Shown in pieces: positions 47,374 to 58,700 of a DNA stretch of 64,000 nt; the first letter of the stretch is position 1, and the number at the start of each line of letters is the position of its first letter. The translations under genes and the position numbers were made by a program. Under the pieces are notes generated by a model. It searched no databases. It was given only the letters and a program-made list of their open reading frames with translations, and was not told where the DNA came from. Origin of the DNA: Isoetes taiwanensis (lineage: Eukaryota; Streptophyta; Lycopodiopsida; Isoetales; Isoetaceae); NCBI GenBank assembly GCA_021234155.1, contig JAJEKV010000169.1:98000-161999 (forward strand). Reading direction: 5' to 3'.

Positions 47374-48249
47374 TTAAGGTGGTAAGTCGATGTCGAAGTT
47401 TATCCTCTTGCCGGCCGTGTGCCTTACTCCCCCGTTTGCTAACACCACGGGTCTCGGCTTTGACTTCAACGGTTTCAGCTTCAACATGTCAACCATCTTT
47501 GGGGACGCAAAATTATGGCTACTTCCCGAGTCTATCAGGATTATGAATGACTTGTCCTTGGCCTTCCCTACTATGGATATTACCGGATACTGCTTCTCTG
47601 CTTGTTCTGTATCTATAGCGGCAAAAATGTGGCACTCACCCTGTATGAAATCGCGAGCTTCCTCGCCGTCATCGTCAGAGGGAGTCTCCCATCCGCCTAT
47701 TTCTGCTAGAGCCGCATTCATGACGAACGAGCAGTTGGTTGTCCCGTGGCCCGGTTGGAAGCACCTGAAGCAGAGTTGCTTCTCGATGCACTCCTGCCTC
47801 TTTTCTTTAGGTATTGCCTGCAAAAAGGACCGTACCGCCTTCGAATAGTTCGATCCTTCTTGCCGCGGTTTATCCTTGAAGGATACCTGCTTCCTTTCTT
47901 GCTGCTTCCCATAGTTGACACTGTGTGGGGCCTTTGCTGGTCCCAGACTAGTTGCTCTGGGGCTGTAGTTGCCCGATGCTTGGCCCTTGTCCTTGTAGTA
48001 TTGCTGCTTCGGCCCAATGTTTGGAGGCCCCGATCCTTGCAGGCTGACGGCCTTTGATTCTGCCTCTGAGACTGTTCGAGGGTTGATTGCCCTCACCAGC
48101 TTCCTTATTTCGTCATTCAGCCCTTCAATGTATCCTTCGACTGCATGCCGTTCACTTAGCTTTGGCACATACAGCCTCAGCCTCATGAATTCTTCTGTGT
48201 ATTTCTGCACGGACTTATTTCCCTGCTCCAGCCTGTAGAACTGTTGCAA
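47374..48249 (-). pseudogene. Isolated gypsy gag-protease open frame (truncated at both ends)
   Basis: An uninterrupted 291-codon frame holds the C-terminal part of a retrotransposon gag (FYRLEQGNKSVQKY, then GYIEGLNDEIR), a linker, one CCHC knuckle (CFRCFQPGHGTTNC) and the start of an aspartic protease with an intact LIDSGSSHNF active site. It ends about 50 residues after the active site. It opens at a TTG, not an ATG; the first internal ATG is at residue 22. No LTR, RT or integrase lies next to it. The sequence differs clearly from the gag at 31696. It is most likely a fragment of another gypsy element. The unbroken frame is notable but not proof of a function. Confidence 0.8.
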
Positions 48250-48430
48250 TGCAAAACTTCTATACTCTGTCCTAGATGTATAAGCAAAATTATCTTATGA
48301 CATTGTATATATTGTTCAAATCAAGGCCTAAATAAATAGTACACCTATGTCTATTTAGGGCTGCATGTTGGTAGTCTTAATGATTCCTAAACAGGATTTA
48401 TTAGGGCTAAATAGTCCTGGATAGTCTATT

Positions 48431-48611
48431 AGAATAGAATAGAATAGAATACATTATTGTCCCTTGTGCCCTGAGGCCTCTGGACTTGTGTAGCATGGGC
48501 GAGCCCCCTGATGGGGGCTACTAGCTCATCACGCTGTTTTGTTGTAGCCTTTTCTGAAGGCTCACTTTTTCCTACTAATGCCGGCACCCTACTATTATAT
48601 AGGCTAAAAAG
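48431..48611 (-). mobile_element. Short LINE 3' fragment with (TATTC)n tail
   Basis: On the minus strand it ends GGGACAATAATG followed by TATTCTATTCTATTC (48452-48431). The body has a strong hairpin (GCCCCCATCAGGGGGC). The AGGGACAATAA end resembles CCTGGACAATAAAA of the LINE at 63328, so it belongs to the pentanucleotide-tailed group. It is heavily 5'-truncated. Confidence 0.6.
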
Positions 48612-48873
48612 TTTTTTTTTTTTTTTTGAGGAAAGTCAAACTTTATTAAAAGTTTCACAATCGAAGAGCAATGGTAGGCCTTAGCAAAACTATCTTGCCT
48701 GGAGGACAACATCAATAGAAATATTCAAACCCTTAAAAACATATAATCTTCTGCGCTTTCAGATAGACCACAACAACCATCCTGACGCTAAGTGAAAGGC
48801 TTGGCTTCATAGCTTATTCCAAGTATCCGAATAAATAGCCAAGAGCACTTGCTGACTTGTCAATGGCACATGA
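48612..48873 (-). mobile_element. Short poly(A)-tailed element, copy 1 (LINE 3'-end-derived)
   Basis: Read on the minus strand this is about 245 bp plus poly(A). It encodes remnants (ASGWLLWSI, KRRRLYVF, SIDVVLQ) that line up with WLIWSVWKRR..SSQVVLQ of the zf-RVT LINE end at 43865-43960. It finishes ATAAAGTTTGACTTTCCTC and poly(A). The same unit with the same 5' edge (TTCATGTGCCATTGAC) occurs at 49833-50092. Confidence 0.75.
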
Positions 48874-49832
48874 AGCTGGATTGGAGTGGATTGTTACAAC
48901 AGTAAGGAAATAATTAAACTACTGATGCATGGCAGTATAATATGACTGCTAAGAAGGCACTACTGTTTAGAATGATGGCAATGAAATGCATAAACGTTAG
49001 TTAGACTAGGTTGCTGCTATTTGACATGCTCTTTTAAATAACTGAATCAAATTACCAGCTGGGTATAGGATATTGATCAGTAATAAGGCTTTTTAGATAT
49101 ATGGCTTATTGTATCCACTCTGACCCCTATCCATAACACAAGTTAATTGAAATAGAATTGAAAACAAGTGAAGAAGGAAAGCAAGATGACTCTAAGGTAA
49201 GGGAGTTCATTTGGAGGGCGCTGGCTTGACTGTAAATTAAAAATTACTGCCTAAATAATTGTTGTTTCTTGGTGAGAATGATGATATATGAGACCTATTT
49301 GATCTGAGGTATAACCTGTGCATTTTAAGCCATTAAATGTTGTGGCATGGTGAAAGGGATAAACCCAAGAAGACCTATAGCTTACCTGTCAGTTCTGCCT
49401 TAATTACCCTACATTGGCTAATCTTTGGCTGTTTAACTGCAGGTAACCAGGTCTTCTTGCTCCATGCTTTGATGTTTCTATTTAAGCTATGGTTCAAAAT
49501 TCAAGATATCAAGTAAGCATGTTCCGTATGGAAGTTACTACGTAGGTACATTTTGCTGTAAGGAATGACCGCCTTGGATATTGGTAGTCCATGTAAACTG
49601 ATAGCTTGTATGAGCATAAGATCTATCTCTTGATTATGTGATGTATTTGAAGTAAATATAGAAATCTTTTGTAAAATCTTCACTATGCATAATTGTGAAT
49701 ATGAACAGTCAATTTAACTTTGTCTTTGGCCTAGAAAATGATTCCTGTTAGTTTTCTAGGGCTGCAAATTGCAAGCTTAGTATTTCTGCAAGAAATATTA
49801 AGGTTGAAGTCTGGTAACAGATTGTATAAGAA

Positions 49833-50092
49833 TTTTTTTTTTTTTTGAGGAAAGTCAAACTTTATTAAAAGATTCACAATCGAAGAGCAATGGTAGGCCT
49901 TAGCAAAACTATCTTGCCTGGAGGACAACATCAATAGAAATATCCAAATCCTTAAAAACATATAATCTTCTGCGCTTTCAGATAGACCACAACAACCATC
50001 CTGACGCTAAGTGAAAGGCTTGGCTTCATAGCTTATTCCAAGTATCCGAATAAATAGCCAAGAGCACTTGCTGACTTGTCAATGGCACATGA
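49833..50092 (-). mobile_element. Short poly(A)-tailed element, copy 2
   Basis: It is nearly identical to 48612-48873 over its full length, in the same orientation and with the same two edges, though the surrounding DNA differs. Only a few substitutions separate the copies. Confidence 0.8.
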
Positions 50093-52570
50093 AAAAGAGA
50101 AAGCAGCTAAAACCAAACCAGCTGTAGGTGATCACACAGAAAGAAACTCAATAGTCTCATCCCTTTGCTTGCGTAGTGGACAAAATGCTAACATTCAAGG
50201 ATCGAATTTGTGGACAAGCACATTGACACGGTGGCATCTATAAAGAATCTTGAGTTGTTCTTGTCCATGATTCTTAAGTGGAACACAAAAGACAATAACA
50301 GTTCCACATTGCAAGGAAAGTATACAACCTCTGCCAGGCCTAGGCTTTTTTATTGACCTGGAGGACTAGAACAGAGCACCTCTCTTTTTCCTTTTATTTG
50401 TGAAATTTTATAATCAAATTATAGTTGCACTTAGCTTGGACAGGTCAATACGAGCAGGCCAATACAAAGATTAAAAACCAGATCTGAAAAAAAAAATTGG
50501 TCTTAATTCCTCTTACAAATTTACCTTAAAGAATGACAAATGTGATTTCAATCCTGTGCATAAAAGGCTAGGTACTACAAAGATAAAATAGAGTGGAGAA
50601 TTTGCTTGATAGCTCTAGTGAGACAAGCCAAAAGATGGTCATCATAATTGTAAAAAAAAAATATTAGTTCATCTTTTTTGCATCATCCATTTATTTCTGT
50701 GTGAGAATTAATGTATTAACAACTTTTGCTAGTAATGAGAACGAGATAGATAGATAGAAGAAAGATGAGTTTGTAATAATAAAGTGTCACCACATGATCT
50801 GACAATACTTGATCACCATTGAGCCTATCTGTTGTCGTTTCAGATTCGTGCTTTATAGACAACAGTTAAAGACCCAATGTAAGTTTGTCGAAGGTCCATT
50901 GCTGCATCCCCTAATTACTTCTCTAATGGGAACCTGATCTTCTCTACTATGTTGGTTGTGAACATAGGTGCTTTTTGCGCCCCTGCCTATGTGCTTGATA
51001 CAAGCAAGATAAATGTTGAATCAAGTTCTTGCCTCTTGGCAAGTTACTTAACCTTTTTTACAGACTGCTTCAAATGAAGGCGAATTTAAAATATCTGCAA
51101 ACTTTACCTTAGCTGCCACTTTGTCATATGCTTCAACGGCAACCAAACATTTGGTAGCTAGCTCAGCTAGTTCTGAATCTCACTACTGAATGGGTGCTCG
51201 CTAGTGTATCTTGGCATTGAACATTCTGACAAGGCTTCTGTCGATGGACTTCATAATCTTTTTCACGGGCTTCAGTTGATAATGCATAGGTTTGCTGCTC
51301 AAAAGGAATGGTCATTTACATTGAAAATAAAGATATATCTAAAATTATTTGAAAATAGAGACGAAATTAAACTCAGATATGATATATGGGAGCCAACAAT
51401 ATTCATGCTTCATTAGTTCTTCAACCTGTCAATCATCAACACCAATGTAGGAGGGGGTTATGATGGATTGACCTTGTTATTTCCTTGCTGGCCTGCAATG
51501 AGAGCTGAGCATATTCTTAAGTTGTTCTGTGATCTCAACATCCAATTTTCCCTCTATCCTAAATTAATGTCTGCAAGACTAAGAGAAAATGTACCAGATT
51601 AGAGTTGACATGAATGAGAATCCCAAGTATACTATAGGAGGGGCACGTTTCTGAGCGATGCTTGCAAGAATGATGATTTAGAAAATGTTGCCCTATGAAA
51701 ACTTATGCAGTTTTGTGAGCTCAACATCCAATTTACCATGTTCTGTATATCCTAAACTAATATCTGCAAGAGTAATAGAAAATGTACCATTTTAAAGCTG
51801 ACATGAATGAATAGAATAGAATAGAAGAGTCTCAAGTATTTTACAGGTTGGACAGAAATGACAAAATATCGAAAGGTTGAAAGAGGAAAACAAGTAATTT
51901 AAAGCAAATGGGTGAATATTGAAGCTTATTTACTTTATTTGGAAAAACATCTTCAAGGGAGAATGAACCTAATTTGAGTTAACTAAAGAAGAGATCTGGC
52001 TATCCCCTGTAATAGGGCAGTCTCCATATTCCTGTAGTAGGAACAAAGATCAATCGGAGGTTACAATCATTTGCAAACAAACCATTAGCATTTGTAAAAT
52101 GTTTCCAAATTTATGACTAAAAACTACAATGCGAGTCTCAATCAATCCCTTTTAAACAAGGCTGACTTTTGAATATCACAGATTCCCCTGTCTAACTCCG
52201 GCAATTGGAAGATAACCTGTCTTCCGTTTTAAGTCAAGAACCTGGCTTCCTTTTAAAATCAAGGATTGCCTAACTGTTTATTATTGCAGAGTTGCCAGCC
52301 TTTTAAAGGTCTTTTCTTCTATCTGTAATGTGGATGGAGACAATGGAAAATGCAAACTCAATACTTTTGCAAAGAGAATTAACAAGACTAACCAATTTTT
52401 TGTGTGAAGACAAATTACTCAAAACTACTTGCTGGGCAATTCATGCATGAGGACTTCAAACATGAAGAAATGGCCTGATTAGATCATTGTAAAAATGGTC
52501 TCATAATCCTCCCGTCAATGAGTGATCTGAGATGAATTTGCAAAATGTAAAACCATTCATTATAACAGCA
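50093..52570. other. Non-coding stretch
   Basis: No gene is recognisable. A (GAATA)n run at about 51806-51826 may be an orphan LINE tail. The phrase AATGTACCA.TTTA or AATGTACCAGATTA, with surrounding CATGAATGA, occurs twice (about 51590-51620 and 51780-51810), which suggests a local duplication. Confidence 0.4.
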
Positions 52571-52612
52571 AAACAGGAACAATTGCCATTCTTTTAATAT
52601 AAGTGTCTCAGT

Positions 52613-52643
<31 letters not shown>

Positions 52644-52653
52644 CAGGAACAAT
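52571..52653 (+). mobile_element. Minimal retroposed insert flanked by 13-bp duplication
   Basis: AAACAGGAACAAT occurs at 52571-52583 and 52641-52653. Between them lie only about 33 bases (TGCCATTCTTTT...) and a poly(A) run of about 27. This is the signature of target-primed reverse transcription that copied only the very end of a template. The source element is not identifiable. Confidence 0.88.
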
Positions 52654-53284
52654 GTAGATTATCCAAGCAAAAAATGTTGGCTCAGATATCAAATAAAGGT
52701 ATAGACCGTATCTTTACATGATCTATGATCCTAAATGTTGTTCTGGTCATTGTCTTGCTATTATTGAAGAAGCTTGCTGCTAGTGCATCTTGTGCCAAGA
52801 AGTATTTCGCGTGCAAAAGGCTTAAAGATATCCATTTGGTAGTGTTTAGAGGAGGTGTCTTTGAATGGCCATTTAGTAGTAAACTTAGTAGGATCAAGAG
52901 AAATTACTATTATTGACCAAGATAATCAACACAATTGGGCACCAAGGACTTTGTGCACAGAGCTATGAACATGTATGTGTTATGTGTCTAGATTGGCACC
53001 ATTCCGGCTTAATCGCTGCATCAGATCCTCTGGACAACCCAAATCCAAAGACCCAGTATTGATTTCTATTCTTCCAACCGATCCGAGACTAAAAAGTTTC
53101 TAGGAAGTTGAACAGATTTGATCAGGAAGAATGTTTCCATTCAAGATATTCAAATAAATTGCTCATTTCTATACCTTTTGGAGCATAGAAATGCCGAATT
53201 TGGCCTATGAAAGAAGATTAATTAAACAGAAGAAGCAAGGAGAAGGCCGGATCATAGCAGAGGTGGAAATTTAAACCTCATGGT

Positions 53285-53410
53285 CATTACGTATAAGGGA
53301 AAGGCCCGCTGGGCTGTTTTCTGGCCAGGAAAGATGGCCGACGCGCGGAGCGCGGAGGCCAGCTTGACTGGCCAGAAAACAGCCCAGCGGGCCTTTGGCA
53401 TAACGGAAAA
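53285..53410. mobile_element. Foldback element with perfect 28-bp arms upstream of MRG
   Basis: AAGGCCCGCTGGGCTGTTTT.. at 53301-53328 is the exact reverse complement of 53368-53395. The 39-bp centre is GC-rich (CGACGCGCGGAGCGCGG). Pairing continues imperfectly outward (CATTACGTATAAGG versus CCGTTATGCC). It resembles a MITE or a small foldback transposon. It lies about 300 bp before the MRG start codon. Confidence 0.85.
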
Positions 53411-53711
53411 CATCCATTGGGCTTCATTCTGGGCTTCATTCTGCTCCTGAATGCAAGGTAGAATCGACGGAATGCAGGGTAAGATCACTGGAATGCAGGG
53501 TAAAATCGATGAAGGAAAGGTAAAAATCTGCCGCTGTTCTTGCTCTGTTCTTGCTCGACTTTCAGATTAAGAAACCATGCCACGTGTCGTGATCGGATTG
53601 GATGAGAACACAGAATGAAGCCCAATGGTTTTTTCCGTTCCGTAGTTGTTTGCCTCCTATTTTGTCGCCAGGTTTCTGCCCAACAATTTTAGGGTTGCAT
53701 AGCGCTTTATT

Positions 53712-55638
53712 ATGGCGGATGATTCTGCTACCAAGACCGACGACGCATCGAACAGCCCTTATGCAGAAGGCGAGAAAGTCTTAGCTTATCATGGCCCAAT
53801 GATATACGAGGCTAAGGTAAATTTCGCTCGGATTCAATCTGCCCGTTGGAAATTTGTCAAATTTCTAATTCTTCTCTTTTGCAGATACAAAGGGCCGAGC
53901 TTCGGAAAAAAGAGTGGCAATATTTCATTCACTATCTTGTAAGATCCTTTACAAAATTCTCATTCTCATATTTTTTAACTGGCATTAGTTCTGATTAAAA
54001 TGCTTTTAACATGTAGGGATGGAGTAAAAAGTGAGTTCACAGCCATAAACTTACTTCATGGAGGTAGTAATATTTGACTGGTGTGGTCTTTGTCTTAAGA
54101 TTTAAGTTCTATTGTTAACGTGATAGTTTAATCCACTTCACTTTTCCAATGCTGGTTGCCTTATTTCTGACGGTGCATTTCTGAAATGGATATAGCTGGG
54201 ATGAGTGGGTGGGACTGGACCGGCTTATGAAAGTCACCGATGCCAATGTTAAGAGGCAGAAAGCTCTTTTCAAAGATCAAAATGGTGATAAACGGAAGGG
54301 GCCAATGGGACAGAGCAAGCAAAGGGCATCAAGTGGTATCCACTATGTTCCTCTGGAAGATTTAATGTTATTTGAGATTAAACTATTTAATTTACACGTT
54401 TGGCTTGTAAATTTATTGAAAGGTAGTGCAATGGTTGAAGGGGACAAGGAAAACTCTAAAACATCTGGTGCGTAAGTTGTTACTTACAAATAGTATTATG
54501 GAAATGAAGCTTTTCACTTATAGCATTTATTATACTTGATCGTTTATCTGCAGCCATAAGAGGAAGAAAGAGGAAATCTGATGTTGGAGTTGAGGTACAG
54601 TAATTACAAAACCATATCAACTATAATAAACTTGTCTCAAAGCGATAGCATTTGGAAAGTTTCGATTGTCAAAGCATTGTTTGTATGCATATTGCAGCAT
54701 TTCTGATTTCTCCAATTTGTTCAATGGTCATTGACATAAACTGAAACTTGTCAGGATGCTATAAAGCTGCCACTTCCTGGGCCATTGAAGAAACAGCTTA
54801 TTGATGATTGCGAGTTTGTAACAAAGCTTGGGAAGGTTAGTGGAATTTTGGAAAAGTTATTGGGACATGAACTATGAACTTATTTTTAATTTATTTGTGT
54901 TTCTTTCCAGCTAGTGAAGCTTCCACGAACCCCAACTGTGCAGGATATACTCAATAAGTATTTGGAGTTCAAGACAAAAAAGGAGAACATGTAAGTATTC
55001 TGTTTCAGTTGTTTATATTTTATAGATTCCATGCTAAATCTTCTTTGATACATATGCTACTGCTCATGTTGATCTCTTAAGCATTTATTGAATTAAAGAC
55101 CATTACCATATTTGCAGTTCTGATGATGGACTCTCAACAGTCTTGAATGGACTACGCACATATTTTGACAAGGCTTTACCTGCAATGCTTTTATATAAAG
55201 TGGAGAATGACCAATATCAAGAATTTTGTGGCAATGGTGCTGCTCCATCAGATATCTATGGCGCAGAACACTTTCTTAGATTGTTTGGTAATATTCTTAA
55301 GTGATCGGTAAAGATGTTTCTGACTGGTTTTAGCAGCATTCCTGGAGCTTGTGGGCAACTTGCATTCTTTCTCATATCAGGCTTTGTTTTTTCAGTCAAG
55401 TTGCCTGAACTGCTTGCATATGTCAATATGGAGAACGAAGCTTTGGCACAGTTACAACTCAAGCTTGCAGATTTTCTAAAGTATGTACTCTCATGGCATT
55501 ATGTTGTTTATTTTGCTGCATTGAGTTATCTTATTTTCGAGCATGTCCAGGTATTTGCAGAAACACCAGACTACATTATTTCTGTCTTCTTATGATGGCC
55601 CCAAGGTTGATATAACACGTAAAAAGCAACTGGAGTAG
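53712..55638 (+). CDS. MRG-family chromodomain protein (11 exons, about 300 residues)
   Basis: Exons: 53712-53816, 53885-53938, 54017-54030, 54196-54335, 54423-54467, 54554-54594, 54755-54835, 54911-54990, 55118-55287, 55396-55480 and 55551-55638. All introns are GT-AG and the sum is 903 bases. The N-terminus has an MRG chromodomain (GEKVLAYHGPMIYEAK, KKEWQYFIHYLGW, WDEWVG). A basic linker with RGRKRK follows, then the MRG domain (PGPLKKQLIDDCEFVT, LPRTPTVQDIL, YGAEHFLRLFVKLPELL). Plant MRG1 and MRG2 read H3K36 and H3K4 methylation and work with acetyltransferase complexes, for example in flowering control in Arabidopsis; the same nuclear role is inferred here. The third exon is only 14 bp. 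The intron 54336-54422 is 87 bp and open in frame. The donor at 54468 is GTGCGT, chosen because it keeps the frame. Confidence 0.93.
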
Positions 55639-56939
55639 GATTCTTCTCTGTCAATATGATCATGTATTTTATGATCTTTGCCTCTTTTTATTTCGAATTA
55701 CAAGTTCACGAAGCCCAAGGTCCACCTTTTGAATTAAAGTGAGTTGCTTTGACTTGGTCCAGCAACAATATGTGCAATGTCCCACATACATTGGGCCATT
55801 TTCGACTATCTAATGTTCGAAAAATGCTGACCAGCAATATGTATGACCTTGTATAATAGAAGAGTCATGGGGCTCAAATGTTCTTTCCATCTTTTGATTA
55901 ATAATAATTATTTGCTACCACTATACACGTATTATTCAATTGCAACTCTACTAAGGGTCCGTTCACATGTAATCTCAACAGGATGCATTTCTTGTTGACA
56001 TAAACCTGATTTCAGAGCAAGAGTCACATGAAGCCGTCGACACCTTTGGGCCTTCTTTCGACTTTCTCGCAGGAGGAATTCAAAATTTGTGGTGTCGATG
56101 AAAAACCCTAAGCTAGGTGCTGAGACCGGACGGATTCTTGTCAATAGGAATCCATTCAATGGAGCGCAAAGCTCGTGGAAACAATCCTTGTCAACTGGAC
56201 TCCATTGCTATTATTTTGTTGCATGTGACCCTTCATTTTTGAACTATTGACAGGGAGAATCCCTATCGACTGCTACATGTGACTAGACCCTAGATTTGTT
56301 CATGGTTACGGCGGTTACTTTATTGTTTTTCTTTATAGCCAAAGAAGATTTCCCTCTTAAAAGGAAATTGGGTCATTGTGATGTACAATATCTCACGCCA
56401 TTACGAGGAAACAATCACCAGCAATATGTTAGAGCAATGTATATGATGGAGGAAACCGCATTGCTGTGGGTTTCCCGAAATAAACCCCTAGCGGCACCAC
56501 TCCCGGCACGCCACATAAATGTCCACAAGGCAGATTTTTTTTGCTAAGAGAAAAAAAAAATTGGTCTACTCTTCCAGTTCTCTTTTTTTTTCTCTTTTGA
56601 CGAGCGAGGGAGATGGTGCGGTGGTGCACAGATTTGGTGGCTATGGTGATGGATTGGGTGCCAGATTTGGTGGCTATGGTGTATTTTCTTTCTTTTGTGG
56701 GATGCCAAGGTCTTGCATTTTGCTTTTAGGTTAAGTTTGTGAGGCCCGTGAAGCCCTATTTGCTGTGGAAGAAAGTAGTAAAGCAGAGCTATGACAGAAC
56801 TATGGTATTAGAAAACACCAAAAACACAAATCGAGCACCTTAACGCCCTGGTCCTCAGGTTTACAGACTGAGATCCAATCTCAGCCGTTGATCAGAGTGA
56901 TGTTATCTGCTAGTAACAGCTTCACCGGCAGACATTTTA
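55639..56939. other. 3' flank of MRG and non-coding DNA
   Basis: It presumably contains the MRG 3' UTR; the exact end is not visible. I see no further gene. The open frames at 56296-56547 and 56519-56734 are low-complexity or lack domains. Confidence 0.4.
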
Positions 56940-57400
56940 TGGGTTCAGGATAGACTTACCTGGTTTGGGTTGATCCCCGCCCTCCGGGATCCCCAAATGG
57001 GATCCCCTCCTCCGGATCCCCACGTGGGATCCCTCCTCCCGATCCTACAATTAAGCTGCTTGCGATTAACGCCTTTTACTGCGTAGTTTTCTTTTTTTTT
57101 TGCGGATTGGGCGAGGCGGTCTGCGGCCAAGGCTTCGCCTCTTCCTCCGTGCATCTACCTGATCCCCTTGCCCTCCCGATTCGGCCAGCTCTGGCGATCC
57201 CATGCGATTCGGTGCTCGGGATCGAGGGAGAAAAATCCCACAACAAATTTGCCCCAAAAATCCCTATAAGGGCCAAGATTTTTGGCGCTAGCTGCTTGTG
57301 ATAGCAGGGGATCCCGTCCTCTCCCGGATCACACCTCTTGGGGATCCCGCCCTCCCAGATCACCCCTCCTGATTCCCAAAACGGGGTAAGGATATCCCGC
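56940..57400 (-). repeat. GGATCCC-rich dispersed repeat (minus copy)
   Basis: On the minus strand the order GGGATCCCCAAGAGGTGTGATC, GCATGGGATCG..GGGGATCAGGTAG, GCGTTAATCGCAAGCAGC and GGGATCCCACGTGGGGATCC parallels 19745-20100. The two copies are diverged but collinear. Confidence 0.65.
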
Positions 57401-58700
57401 CCCCATTTTATGCTAGTAACAGTTCACAGGCCCAAGTTTTTTGCTCCCTTTCCATAACATCCTAGAATATTATGGTGAGAAGCAGCCACTGCCACTGCTT
57501 TCGCATAACATCCTAGACTATTATGCTACAATAGCCCGCGATTAGGCAAGCATTTTGCCTTCTCCCTTTTTTCTTCAATCCTTCCCAAATCTGACTCTGC
57601 TTTTACAAATCCGACCCTGTTTTTACAAATTCGACCCTGCTAAAGCAAAGGCTTCTTAGATTCTGGCTTTTTGAATGCTAAAGCAAAGGCTTACGCAAAA
57701 ACCGCGACTTCTTGGATTCGGTGGGACTCTGCAAAAACAAGGCGGGGCTTCGACGAAAGAAGCTTTACGCAAAAAGCTTCTTCAAGCGGCTTCTGCAAGC
57801 TCCATTCCGGCGTCCATTCCGGCTTCAAGTGGCTCCATTCCGGCGTCCCTGCCACGGCTTAGCAAACCCTCGGACCATGGCGTTAAGGGCGATAACATCC
57901 TGGCCCTCGGACGTTACCCTACAAAAAAAATTTCGGGCCCCTCGACATTTTCATTGGCCCTCAAAATTTTTTTTGGGTAACGTCCTTGGGCCAGGACGTT
58001 ATCTACACCATAACCAGAACTTTGCAAAGCGGAACTTTACATTCTAGGCATAGATTTAAACAGTTCCATTTTAGAAAGCTTTCTTGGCGGAATCAGAAAT
58101 TGCTTAGGCTATGTGTTTCTTGGTGGACATTAAAACTGCTTTGGGTATGGTTTTCAGGCCCAACTCAAAAATCAGAAAACCTTATGGAGGTTTCTTGGCG
58201 GAGCTTTGGCGGCGCCGTCTGAGCTCCTGACCAGGATGGTTTATGTTTTGAACAAAAGGCTAAAAAACAAGAAAATTCCGCTTTGTGGACGTTTACGACA
58301 TTGTATTTTTGAGGTACGAGGATGCTAAATTTTAAGGAAAGTCCTCCTTTTTTGAAGTGTTCAAATGTTCTTTCTATCTATTGATAGTCCCGCATTTTAT
58401 TCAAAGTGATCTATTTATAGCTACTTCTTGGGAGGGAAAAGAAGGAAGCATAATAAGGTATGTTGATTAGAGTTTGCAACTGTTTTTTGGTCACGGAAGG
58501 TTTGAAAGTTTTTTGTGGAAATTACAGTGGGTATTGGATGTTGGCCTTTTGATTTATAGCTGGAGGTCGCTTAGGCATTCTGTGGTTTGTGGTTTGCTCG
58601 GCTATTTCACTCGATATCGGCTAATTTTATTTTTCGATTTGGTGATTGCAGCGAGCGAGCAGTCTGAAGTCTTGAAGTCTGGAGTAAGAAGTATAATAAG
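57401..58700. other. Non-coding stretch with CATTCCGGC mini-repeats and a MITE
   Basis: CCATTCCGGCGTCC and CCATTCCGGCTTC recur at 57803-57848, and AAATCCGACCCTG or AATTCGACCCTG near 57605-57645. Open frames around 57671-58222 are by-products of these repeats. The MITE is listed separately. Confidence 0.45.
57891..58003. mobile_element. MITE-like element, 113 bp with 29-bp terminal inverted repeats
   Basis: GATAACATCCTGGCCCTCGG.. at 57891-57919 pairs with its near-complement ending CCAGGACGTTATC at 57975-58003. Inner sequences AAAAAAAATTT and AAAATTTTTTTT also pair, so nearly the whole element can fold. No target duplication is clear. Confidence 0.8.

Noticed and set aside
54209-54475. Continuous 88-codon frame across the MRG exon as a single exon
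   Set aside because: The middle 87 bp are T-rich, start with GTATCC and end with AAAG, and have no counterpart in MRG proteins, so an intron is the better reading; retention is kept as a finding.
57671-58222. Overlapping open frames with SIPASIPASSGSIPAS
   Set aside because: They arise from CATTCCGGC mini-repeats and run through a MITE. No coherent protein is seen.
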